Shown: in pieces, positions 35,001 through 40,834 of the stretch | Numbering within the stretch: the stretch's first letter is position 1 | How the letters are laid out: every line of letters begins with the position of its first letter | Assembly: GCA_964442785.1 (NCBI GenBank) | Contig: CAYTZW010000005.1 | Coordinates: 1 to 47,815, forward strand | Length of the DNA: 47,815 bases | Reading direction: 5' to 3' | Origin: SIG223 sp964442785 | Lineage (GTDB): Bacteria; Bacillota_I; Bacilli_A; RFN20; DUOF01 | Translations under genes and position numbers: made by a program | The notes under the pieces: model-generated | Databases searched by the model: none | The model's input: only the letters and a program-made list of their open reading frames with translations | What the model was told of the DNA's origin: nothing

Positions 35001-36239
35001 ACCATCATACAAATCATACACATTTACTGGATAATATTCTTTAGGTTGTTTAAGGAGATTGTAAACTGTGAATACAAATCCACAATAGACAGAACCTGAA
35101 ATATCAATAACTGCTCTTGGGGCTGTGTACCCAGAAGGTTGTGTTTTAATATAATCATAAACGTTATCATATGTGTCCTCATCAAAAGATATATTTTCCA
35201 AATAACTTTCATTAATAAATAACATTTGTTTATTTGTATAATTAGGATCGTTATCAGCAGCAATTTTATATTTGTTAACAACATTATAGCCTATAGAAAA
35301 AAACTCATACTCACCCCTGTCTATCGAATAAAGTCTTCTTCCTCTAGCAGAAATAATTGCATAATAGAAAGGAGAAGTGCAACTCACGTAGCCATCGCAA
35401 ATATCTATTTTTGATTCGGAAATTTTTTTCTTAAGACCATCGGTAGAAATTCTTATTTTCATTGTGTCTGTGATAGTAGTATCACTTTTGTTATCTTGGG
35501 AAGGAATATATTTCAACATATAAGTATTTATACGATAACCTTTATAACCATCTATTTCTTCATAATGAACTAGAGCATCAAAAAAAGACTTTCCGTCACG
35601 AGTTTGATATAAAACACCTTCTGCAGTGGGGTTAACTCTAAAATTAAAATAATAAGTAACCACATCGTGAATTAAATAAGTTCCTTTTTCTTTATCGATT
35701 TTGCCATTTATATCATCTATATCAATATTATCAATATAATCATAATATAATCTATGAACTTTTAAAGTTAATTGAAAAACATGCATCGGAGCCTTTGATA
35801 AAGTTTCAGTTCCATTGCTCAATGCAAAAATAGGCTCAATATAAGAAACAGAAGAATTACCAATATCAACATAAGTTCCATTATTATAATTATCTACTTT
35901 TTTTATTGTGCTGATTTTTTTATCAACTAATTTATTAGAACTAGTGTAACCATTTACTTTAGTTATGGAAGTGTTGTTTGTTATGTTCTTTATAGTTGTC
36001 GAATAATCATTAGTTAATAGATTTACAAGTTCAGTAGTAGAAGGGTTTGTTTGTTTCTCACCGCCCCATTTTTTATTATAATTAAAAAAATAATGATTAT
36101 ATCCGTCATCATCAGCTTTTACATATATACTATCTTGATTTTTTTTAGCTCCTACATCACTATTAAAATTAAGCACACAAAGGAAAGACAACATAAATGT
36201 GAATATGAATAATAAAGTCAATTTTGTACCTTTTTTCAT
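32064..36239 (-). CDS. Very large surface protein with charged cytoplasmic tail (1391 aa)
   Basis: ATG at 36239 is chosen over a GTG at 36248 because GGTGAT lies just upstream. The signal peptide (KLTLLFIFTFMLSFLCVLNF) is followed by more than 1200 extracellular residues of mostly beta structure, rich in Asn, Lys, Ser, Thr and Tyr, with scattered Ig-like openings (IDNEKPFCGS, FDTVAPDIKYAL) and paired cysteines. One membrane helix lies near residues 1295-1325 (IIVAAVLILFFVGLAIGLVV). The cytoplasmic tail of about 60 residues is unusual: a lysine/alanine-rich probable coiled coil (KKAADKAKKAEKMAKKAKAR) followed by an almost purely acidic end (EEEDETEVDEDEPEADEEND). It shares architecture, but little obvious sequence, with the three Ig-like proteins at 2.8-14.8 kb. 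No enzyme motif seen; envelope or adhesion role inferred. Confidence 0.82.
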   Translation of the reverse strand: MKKGTKLTLLFIFTFMLSFLCVLNFNSDVGAKKNQDSIYVKADDDGYNHYFFNYNKKWGGEKQTNPSTTELVNLLTNDYSTTIKNITNNTSITKVNGYTSSNKLVDKKISTIKKVDNYNNGTYVDIGNSSVSYIEPIFALSNGTETLSKAPMHVFQLTLKVHRLYYDYIDNIDIDDINGKIDKEKGTYLIHDVVTYYFNFRVNPTAEGVLYQTRDGKSFFDALVHYEEIDGYKGYRINTYMLKYIPSQDNKSDTTITDTMKIRISTDGLKKKISESKIDICDGYVSCTSPFYYAIISARGRRLYSIDRGEYEFFSIGYNVVNKYKIAADNDPNYTNKQMLFINESYLENISFDEDTYDNVYDYIKTQPSGYTAPRAVIDISGSVYCGFVFTVYNLLKQPKEYYPVNVYDLYDGWTGDPISSKKLFYLDEADDLVTVFTNTSYLYIDNDIPIVSPSEKENILDKDGIKWNLFKAGVKFDIVDSSYNSTITTEIYKGKDNSWTLYNSIKLKNYVFKESGKYKIIAKDIFGKYTEYYFMIDNEKPFCGSIEFVDTSITSILEMPIDCDAYESKINIIITEEKLKSLYDGIKNFEGLEITNVFKITNDKNHSQPYDAMSGVKLTKFVVGSVSESKIVILYQVEDNAGNINEKELILSNSQQIEIVVKDTKNNEALSTSKTNEYNYQKTVYFEVSTTNNEVGIKNITVVLVDSDDSFIENILDYKTDKTKQFSLSYRTEVYRVKVTVEDNLGVEVSEYYNIKISEGENIISLLVENTYDKISFQAIVDTTKTNVSEIKFYYGYKNAVIGSATSSAHLLENDFDQYKLVKSSKTGYEQYDAVIVDFEAYWPSYIKNILKYYYDINALKNWPYIYAYVKTTGGFEYTQKAYLNFEDVRYTLDVGGVIYKQGETIALNSSEQLTNKITINHNISSLSDRLVYPLIYTSCYSSTKECGTEIKHIQMLGIDDKNKQITSMFNLLEFSDNSNANTIEIYQIEDFSSTKLTISDSYVTTTEGKKYYATKIATIVKSADSYTFDISVNRDSTGYWSNLNEGRGVFNIKITNTNSTSSIEPSGYNVTFYPINKTTGKVSTASIGGGSIQCSKDSDNSLDCTGYLPSNAETQINAKIEKGEPLYNDRLFVVVSATNQEGKEYRSTSQDILTSGVYETTVTEKIVYFDTVAPDIKYALSASNKKDEFVVQLLPFDDQDNLKSFSIYGGSVISSETLLLNRENIDGNTDIENGLVFTDEGTYTFVIEDNYGNVKTETITIERDIEGNLSSQEIVGSSNLIVTDDEDEDEANALEIIVAAVLILFFVGLAIGLVVLCIWLYFYLSKFIKVKKAADKAKKAEKMAKKAKARKEKLEQLKKKLLRKQEEEDETEVDEDEPEADEENDEDEE

Positions 36240-36274
36240 TTCTATCACCGCTCTTTACACTCCTAATTTTAACA

Positions 36275-36304
36275 TAAAAAAAAGATAATATAAATATATT
36301 ATCT
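36275..36304 (-). terminator. Intrinsic terminator of the rlmN-prpC-prkC-rsgA operon
   Basis: AGATAATATA-AA-TATATTATCT, a perfect 10-bp stem overlapping the rsgA stop, followed on the minus strand by eight T. Confidence 0.85.
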
Positions 36305-37183
36305 ATTTTTAGTGTATTTTTTTCCATTTTGGCTCAATTCATTTTGAAAACTTAAATAATTTTGATAACTTTCCATATTCAATTTATGTTCTTCTACAAG
36401 TTTTTTTATGTAACAATCTTTTTCATTAATATGCAAACAGCCCCTAAATTTACACTTATCAAAGTGCTCATTAAATCCAGGAAAAATAGCCGCTAACCTT
36501 GTATTATCCATTTTAAGTTCGAGCGAAGAAAATCCAGGTGTATCCGCTATCCAACCACCTTTATAGAAATATAAGGTTGTATCTCTAGTAGTATGTTTTC
36601 CTCTACCTAAAGCCTTTGAATAATCTCCTTCTTTTAATTCTAAACTAGGAAAAATAGCATTTAATAAAGTTGATTTACCCGCTCCACTTTGTCCTGTAAG
36701 AACACTTCTATGTCCAGAAATAGCCTTTTCAATTTCTACTAAGCCTCTTTTATCCTTAGCTGAATAAACAATAACTTTATATCCAATATTTTGATATTCT
36801 TCTTTTATTTTTTCTATTTCTTCCCCTTCGCCAATCTTATCAAGTTTAGACAAACAAATAACAGGAGTAATGTTAGCGTCTTCAATAACTGTTAAAAAAC
36901 GTTCTAATAAACCTCGAGAAAAAGCAGGTTCTACCAAAGAAGTAATAATCAATGCTTGGTCAATATTGGCAATAGTTGGTCGAAATAAAAAAGTTTTTCT
37001 TTCTTTTATGTTAGTTATAAATCCTTCTTTTTCATTTAAAACATCAAATTCTACATCATCACCCACTACAGGTATAATGTTATCTTTTCTAAATTTTCCC
37101 CTTGCTTTACAAATATAAACCTTATTTTCAGAAAAAACCGAATAATTACCAGCGATTGAATGAATTATAAAACCATTAGCCAT
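36299..37183 (-). CDS. rsgA: Small ribosomal subunit biogenesis GTPase RsgA
   Basis: 294 residues from ATG 37183; a longer frame starting inside prkC is rejected because AAGGAG in the prkC 3' end is spaced for this ATG. An OB-fold (about 1-65) precedes a circularly permuted GTPase domain: G4 LSKLDK (111-116), G1 GQSGAGKST (164-172), G3 DTPGF (214-218). The C-terminal zinc site is C244-x4-C249-x-H251-x5-C257. RsgA hydrolyses GTP during late 30S maturation near the decoding centre. The gene begins one base after the prkC stop. In Bacillus RsgA is a known PrkC substrate, so the operon order is functionally meaningful. Confidence 0.96.
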   Translation of the reverse strand: MANGFIIHSIAGNYSVFSENKVYICKARGKFRKDNIIPVVGDDVEFDVLNEKEGFITNIKERKTFLFRPTIANIDQALIITSLVEPAFSRGLLERFLTVIEDANITPVICLSKLDKIGEGEEIEKIKEEYQNIGYKVIVYSAKDKRGLVEIEKAISGHRSVLTGQSGAGKSTLLNAIFPSLELKEGDYSKALGRGKHTTRDTTLYFYKGGWIADTPGFSSLELKMDNTRLAAIFPGFNEHFDKCKFRGCLHINEKDCYIKKLVEEHKLNMESYQNYLSFQNELSQNGKKYTKNR

Positions 37184-37184
37184 A

Positions 37185-38069
37185 TTATTTACTTCTCCTT
37201 TTGAACAATGAAAGGAATTTAGACCATAAAGATTTTCCACCTTGGCGAACATCAATTCTCATTAATTTTTGAATATCATTTTTCATCATTTTCGCAGATT
37301 GATATCTTTCAAGAGGGTGTTTTGCACACGCTTTATTAATTATTTTTTCATAACCTTCTGGAATTTTTTTATCAATTTGAGTTAAAGAAGGTAAAGGTAC
37401 TCTAATGTGTTTTTGAGCAATTTTAACGGCTTCTGAATCTTCAAATGGAACTTTTCCTGTTAAAAGTTCAAAAAAAGTAATACCAGCAGAGTAAATATCA
37501 GACAAGGCATTAGCTTTACTTCCCTTAGCAACTTCAGGTGCCATATAATGAACAGAGCCTAAAACCATATCTTGTTGTGTAATAGAAGGAGCAGTTGGAA
37601 TAGTTGCAATCCCAAAATCACTTAATTTTATTTTTCCGTCTTGTTGAATCAAAATATTTTGAGGTTTAATATCACGATGAATAATACCATTGTTATGAGC
37701 TAAAGATAAAGCATCAGTTAATTGTAACATTATATCAGCAGCTTCAATAGGAGATAACAAGCCACGGTTATTTAAGACATCTTTTAAAGATTTTCCTTTT
37801 ACATATTCCATAACCATAAAAGGTCTATTATCAAATTCTCCACAATCATAAATTCTCACAATATTAGGGTGAATTAATGCTGCAGCTGCTTTGAGTTCTC
37901 TTTGGAAACGAGCAATATTTAATGCATCTTTTGCGGTTTCTTCTTTAATGATTTTTACTGCTACCAAACGAGATTTTACCTTGTCATTAGCCAAATAAAC
38001 ATTAGCCATTCCACCTTCACCTATTAATGAAGTGATTTGATAACGATCATTTAATACTTCCCCTATCAT
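37185..38069 (-). CDS. prkC: PrkC-type Ser/Thr protein kinase reduced to the catalytic domain
   Basis: 294 residues containing a complete Hanks-type kinase: P-loop GEGGMANV (17-24), Lys39 in VAVKII, Glu58, catalytic loop HRDIKPQN (131-138), DFG (151-153), and an activation loop with Thr and Ser residues ending at GSVHYMAPE. B. subtilis PrkC is about 650 residues, with a membrane helix and extracellular PASTA repeats that sense muropeptides. Here the protein stops soon after the kinase fold with a basic, aromatic tail (SLWSKFLSLFKRRSK) and has no membrane helix or PASTA domain. The reading frame is intact and followed directly by rsgA, so this is not a frameshift visible in this window. The start overlaps the prpC stop (TAATG). 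Confidence 0.93.
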   Translation of the reverse strand: MIGEVLNDRYQITSLIGEGGMANVYLANDKVKSRLVAVKIIKEETAKDALNIARFQRELKAAAALIHPNIVRIYDCGEFDNRPFMVMEYVKGKSLKDVLNNRGLLSPIEAADIMLQLTDALSLAHNNGIIHRDIKPQNILIQQDGKIKLSDFGIATIPTAPSITQQDMVLGSVHYMAPEVAKGSKANALSDIYSAGITFFELLTGKVPFEDSEAVKIAQKHIRVPLPSLTQIDKKIPEGYEKIINKACAKHPLERYQSAKMMKNDIQKLMRIDVRQGGKSLWSKFLSLFKRRSK

Positions 38070-38803
38070 TATTTAGCAACCTCGATTATATTAACTGTTA
38101 TATTATCTTGTCCACCATTAGCGTTCGCAATATCAATAAGTTGTTTAACCTTATTCTCAACCGTTACTTTTTTATTCGATAAAACTTCTTTAATTGTTTC
38201 AGGGTGTACCATATTATAAAGTCCGTCGGAGCACAAAAGCAAACAGCCATTAGAAATAGAATAATCACTTATTTGAACATCTAACTGTGGGCTAGTTCCT
38301 AAAGCATTTAAAAGCATTGACATCTTAGGGTGATTTCTTGCTTCTTCACGAGTAAGATAACCAGACCTAATTAATGCTCCAACTAAAGTTTGATCTTCAC
38401 TAATTTGAATTAAATCACCTTTTTCAAATTTATATAAACGACTATCTCCAATATTAGCAAAAACTTTATATTTTTTGGTAATAATAGTCAAAACCAAAGT
38501 TGTTCCCATTCCTTTATAAGAAGAATCCGCATTTGATTTATTAAAAATATCAGAATTGATTTTTTCAATCGTTTTATAAATCCAATTATACAAATCTTTT
38601 AAAGAAGAAAAAGAAGGTGCTTTTAAAAAATCCACTCCAATTAAATCTATGGCACGAGAAGAAGCATAGTATCCACCTAAATGTCCTCCCATTCCATCAC
38701 AGATAACAGCCATTAAATCACCATTTTTATTTTGAATAATAGTTGTCGAATCCTCATTTGTTTGACGATAATTTCCAATATTTGTATCAAACGCATATTT
38801 CAT
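38069..38803 (-). CDS. prpC: PP2C-family Ser/Thr phosphatase PrpC
   Basis: 244 residues from ATG 38803, which overlaps the rlmN stop (TAATG); AAGGAAT lies upstream within rlmN. PP2C metal-site motifs are all present: RQTNEDS, VICDGMGGHLGG, ANIGDSRLY, CSDGLYNMV and GGQDNITV. The enzyme removes phosphate from Ser/Thr residues and typically reverses the partner kinase encoded next. The Mn/Mg-binding aspartates are conserved, so activity is expected. Soluble and cytoplasmic. Confidence 0.96.
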   Translation of the reverse strand: MKYAFDTNIGNYRQTNEDSTTIIQNKNGDLMAVICDGMGGHLGGYYASSRAIDLIGVDFLKAPSFSSLKDLYNWIYKTIEKINSDIFNKSNADSSYKGMGTTLVLTIITKKYKVFANIGDSRLYKFEKGDLIQISEDQTLVGALIRSGYLTREEARNHPKMSMLLNALGTSPQLDVQISDYSISNGCLLLCSDGLYNMVHPETIKEVLSNKKVTVENKVKQLIDIANANGGQDNITVNIIEVAK

Positions 38804-39846
38804 TAAATTATTCCTTCTTTCTTTGCTCTTAATTGACCACAAGCAGCATCTATGTCGTGTCCAAATTCTTTTCTTATAGTAACATTCATTCCCAATTTTT
38901 TCAATTTGTCATAAAAACTTCTAATAGTTTCATTAGAAGACCTTTTATAACCATTTTCATCAACTTCATTATAAGGAATTAAGTTAATAAGTCCATCTAT
39001 TCCCTCAAGTAAATTTTTAAGTTCCACTGCATTTTCTAAAGAATCATTAACGCCTTTTAACAAAATGTATTCAAAAGTAACCCTTCTGTTAGTAGCTTCT
39101 TGATATTCTTTAATCGCTGGAATCAATTTTTCTAAAGGAAAAAGTTTATTAACTTTCATAATTTTATTTCTAATTTCATTGTTAGGAGCGTGCAAAGAAA
39201 TTGCTAAATTAATTTGCAATCCTTCTTGTCCATACTTAACAATTTTATCGGCAAGACCACTAGTAGAAATAGTAATATGTCTAGCTCCAATTTGAAGTCC
39301 CCATACGCAATTAACAATACGAACAAAATTCATTACATTATCATAATTATCAAAGGGTTCTCCTGTTCCCATAACAACAATATGAGATATTTTTTGTCCA
39401 GCTTCATTTTCGTCTAAATACTTTTGCATAGCCATTACTTGACCTACCATTTCAGAAGTTTGCAAATTTCTTTGTTTTCTTAACAAACCACTAGCACAAA
39501 AACTACACCCCATATTACAACCAACTTGAGAAGAAACACAAATAGCATTTCCATAATCATATCTCATTAAAACTGTTTCTACAGCCACATTATCATCACA
39601 TTCAACTAACATTTTTACAGTTCCATCAGCACTAATTTGTTTCGTAATAATAGAAGGTAATTGCATTGAAAATCTTTCTTTCATTTCTTCTCTAAACTTC
39701 AAAGAAATATCACTCATAGAATCAATATCATAAACTCTATGTTGATACAACCAACCATAAATTTGCTTTGCTCTATAAGTTTTTTGCCCAATAGCAACCA
39801 TTTTCTTTTCTAATTCTTCAAATTGAATTCCATATAGATTTTCCAT
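38803..39846 (-). CDS. rlmN: Radical SAM rRNA/tRNA adenine-C2 methyltransferase RlmN
   Basis: 347 residues from ATG 39846, chosen because AGGTGATT precedes it; the longer frame upstream has no site and would include the leader. The radical SAM cluster motif CNMGCSFC is in VGCNMGCSFCASG. VVMGTGEPFDN and the C-terminal GHDIDAACGQLR (with the methyl-carrying Cys) are typical of RlmN. It methylates A2503 of 23S rRNA and A37 of some tRNAs using two SAM molecules and a [4Fe-4S] cluster. It opens the tightly coupled rlmN-prpC-prkC-rsgA operon, in Bacillus order. Confidence 0.96.
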   Translation of the reverse strand: MENLYGIQFEELEKKMVAIGQKTYRAKQIYGWLYQHRVYDIDSMSDISLKFREEMKERFSMQLPSIITKQISADGTVKMLVECDDNVAVETVLMRYDYGNAICVSSQVGCNMGCSFCASGLLRKQRNLQTSEMVGQVMAMQKYLDENEAGQKISHIVVMGTGEPFDNYDNVMNFVRIVNCVWGLQIGARHITISTSGLADKIVKYGQEGLQINLAISLHAPNNEIRNKIMKVNKLFPLEKLIPAIKEYQEATNRRVTFEYILLKGVNDSLENAVELKNLLEGIDGLINLIPYNEVDENGYKRSSNETIRSFYDKLKKLGMNVTIRKEFGHDIDAACGQLRAKKEGII

Positions 39847-39904
39847 ATTAATAATCACCTTTTGTATTGTAACATTATTTAGTAACAATTTCCATTTATA
39901 TATT

Positions 39905-39951
39905 AAAAAAATCCCTTTCATCATAAGGATTTTAAGCCCGTTAGTCCCTAG
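39905..39951 (-). promoter_or_regulatory. Candidate leader RNA with terminator upstream of rlmN
   Basis: On the minus strand CTAGGGACTAACGGGC is followed by AATCCTT-ATGATG-AAAGGGATT (a 7-bp stem with one G-U pair) and a run of T. The G-rich box plus terminator resembles a short transcriptional riboswitch or attenuator. An extended -10 (TGTTACAAT) lies between it and rlmN, so rlmN may also have its own promoter. Confidence 0.4.
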
Positions 39952-40044
39952 AAAAACTAATTAATAAAAAGTTAATGTTGGAAAAATATGTAAAATAATT
40001 ATTTTTAATACCAAATACATAAACATAATAAAATCATATTTGTA

Positions 40045-40075
40045 ATAAAAAAGAATAGTATCTTACTACTATCCT
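40045..40075 (-). terminator. Intrinsic terminator of priA-Cys/His protein operon
   Basis: Minus strand AGGATAGTA-GTAAGA-TACTATTCT (one G-U pair), followed by TTTTTT. Confidence 0.8.
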
Positions 40076-40103
40076 TAGTATTTAATGGCTTAAAAAGAAA
40101 TCA

Positions 40104-40823
40104 TTAATGTTTGCATTCACAATGGTCGTGGCAACCACAGTCATCGTGCTTACAAGTACATTCTTTTCCTTCTTGGCAACCGCATTCGCAGTCAGGTCCA
40201 CAGCCACATTCACATTTTTCTTCATTACAATGACATTGGTGGTCGTGACAGCCGCAGTCATCGTGCTTACAAGTACATTCTTTTCCTTCTTGGCAACCAC
40301 ATTCGCAGTCAGGTCCACAGCCACATTCACATTTTTCTTCATTACAATGACATTGGTGGTCGTGGCAACCGCAGTCATCGTGCTTACAAGTGCATTCTTT
40401 TCCTTCTTGACAACCACAATCACAATCTTCATCACAATGATTATGGCAGCCACACTCATCTCCACAACCACAATGATTATGTTCTTCAAATTTCTTTATT
40501 TCTTTTGTTTCAAACACAAAGCTATCAGAAGCATCTAAAACATTAAACTTAATCCACGTTCTTGTTTCAAAATAAGCACAAAAACTATTTAATATTTTAG
40601 CAATTTCACTCTTTTTGCTCTCGTATTCTTTTTCAAGAGTTACTTCAATAACAATTCCACCATAGCCTTTTAAATCACCGTCAACAAAATAATCACTGAC
40701 AACAACTTCAAATAATATTTCATCTTCCTCTATTTTTAATAAATCTTTTAAACCAAGTTTTGCATAATATGATAAGTATGATGCAACATCGGTTCTTTCA
40801 CCTAAAACTTTTATTAATAACAT
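40104..40823 (-). CDS. Cys/His-rich tandem repeat protein, probable metal binder
   Basis: 239 residues in two parts. Residues 1-115 form a soluble mixed alpha/beta domain of no recognised family (LLIKVLGERTDVASYL near the start). Residues 117-239 are almost entirely Cys, His, Asp, Glu, Gly and Lys: a 39-residue unit starting CGCQEGKECTCKHDDCGC, with 12 Cys and 4 His, occurs twice in full (136-174, 175-213) and once in part (214-239), after a shorter related lead-in. The tail holds about 38 cysteines, suggesting a metallothionein-like sink or chaperone for Zn, Cu or other thiophilic metals; this is inference. The AGGAGG site overlaps the priA TAG stop, so translation is coupled to priA. In Bacillus this slot between priA and rlmN holds def, fmt and rsmB, absent here. 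Confidence 0.8.
   Translation of the reverse strand: MLLIKVLGERTDVASYLSYYAKLGLKDLLKIEEDEILFEVVVSDYFVDGDLKGYGGIVIEVTLEKEYESKKSEIAKILNSFCAYFETRTWIKFNVLDASDSFVFETKEIKKFEEHNHCGCGDECGCHNHCDEDCDCGCQEGKECTCKHDDCGCHDHQCHCNEEKCECGCGPDCECGCQEGKECTCKHDDCGCHDHQCHCNEEKCECGCGPDCECGCQEGKECTCKHDDCGCHDHCECKH
40107..40418 (-). repeat. 117-bp tandem repeat encoding Cys/His units (2.7 copies)
   Basis: Copies at 40302-40418, 40185-40301 and a partial one at 40107-40184, nearly identical at the DNA level. Near identity of synonymous positions indicates recent amplification or homogenisation. Confidence 0.9.
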
Positions 40824-40834
40824 ATTTGTTCCTC

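Noticed and set aside
38803..39924. Longer RlmN start and other upstream-extended starts (rsgA, rpsD, ezrA, ATPase copy 2)
   Set aside because: Ribosome-binding sites and family lengths support the internal ATG codons given in the features.
40107..40418. Possible CRISPR array from regular repeats
   Set aside because: Repeats are contiguous, with no unique spacers, and encode protein.
40107..40538. Long open frames on the opposite strand and in another frame of the Cys/His repeat region
   Set aside because: They arise from the low-complexity 117-bp repeat; they have no ribosome-binding site, and the Cys/His frame has a strong start and a coherent domain.
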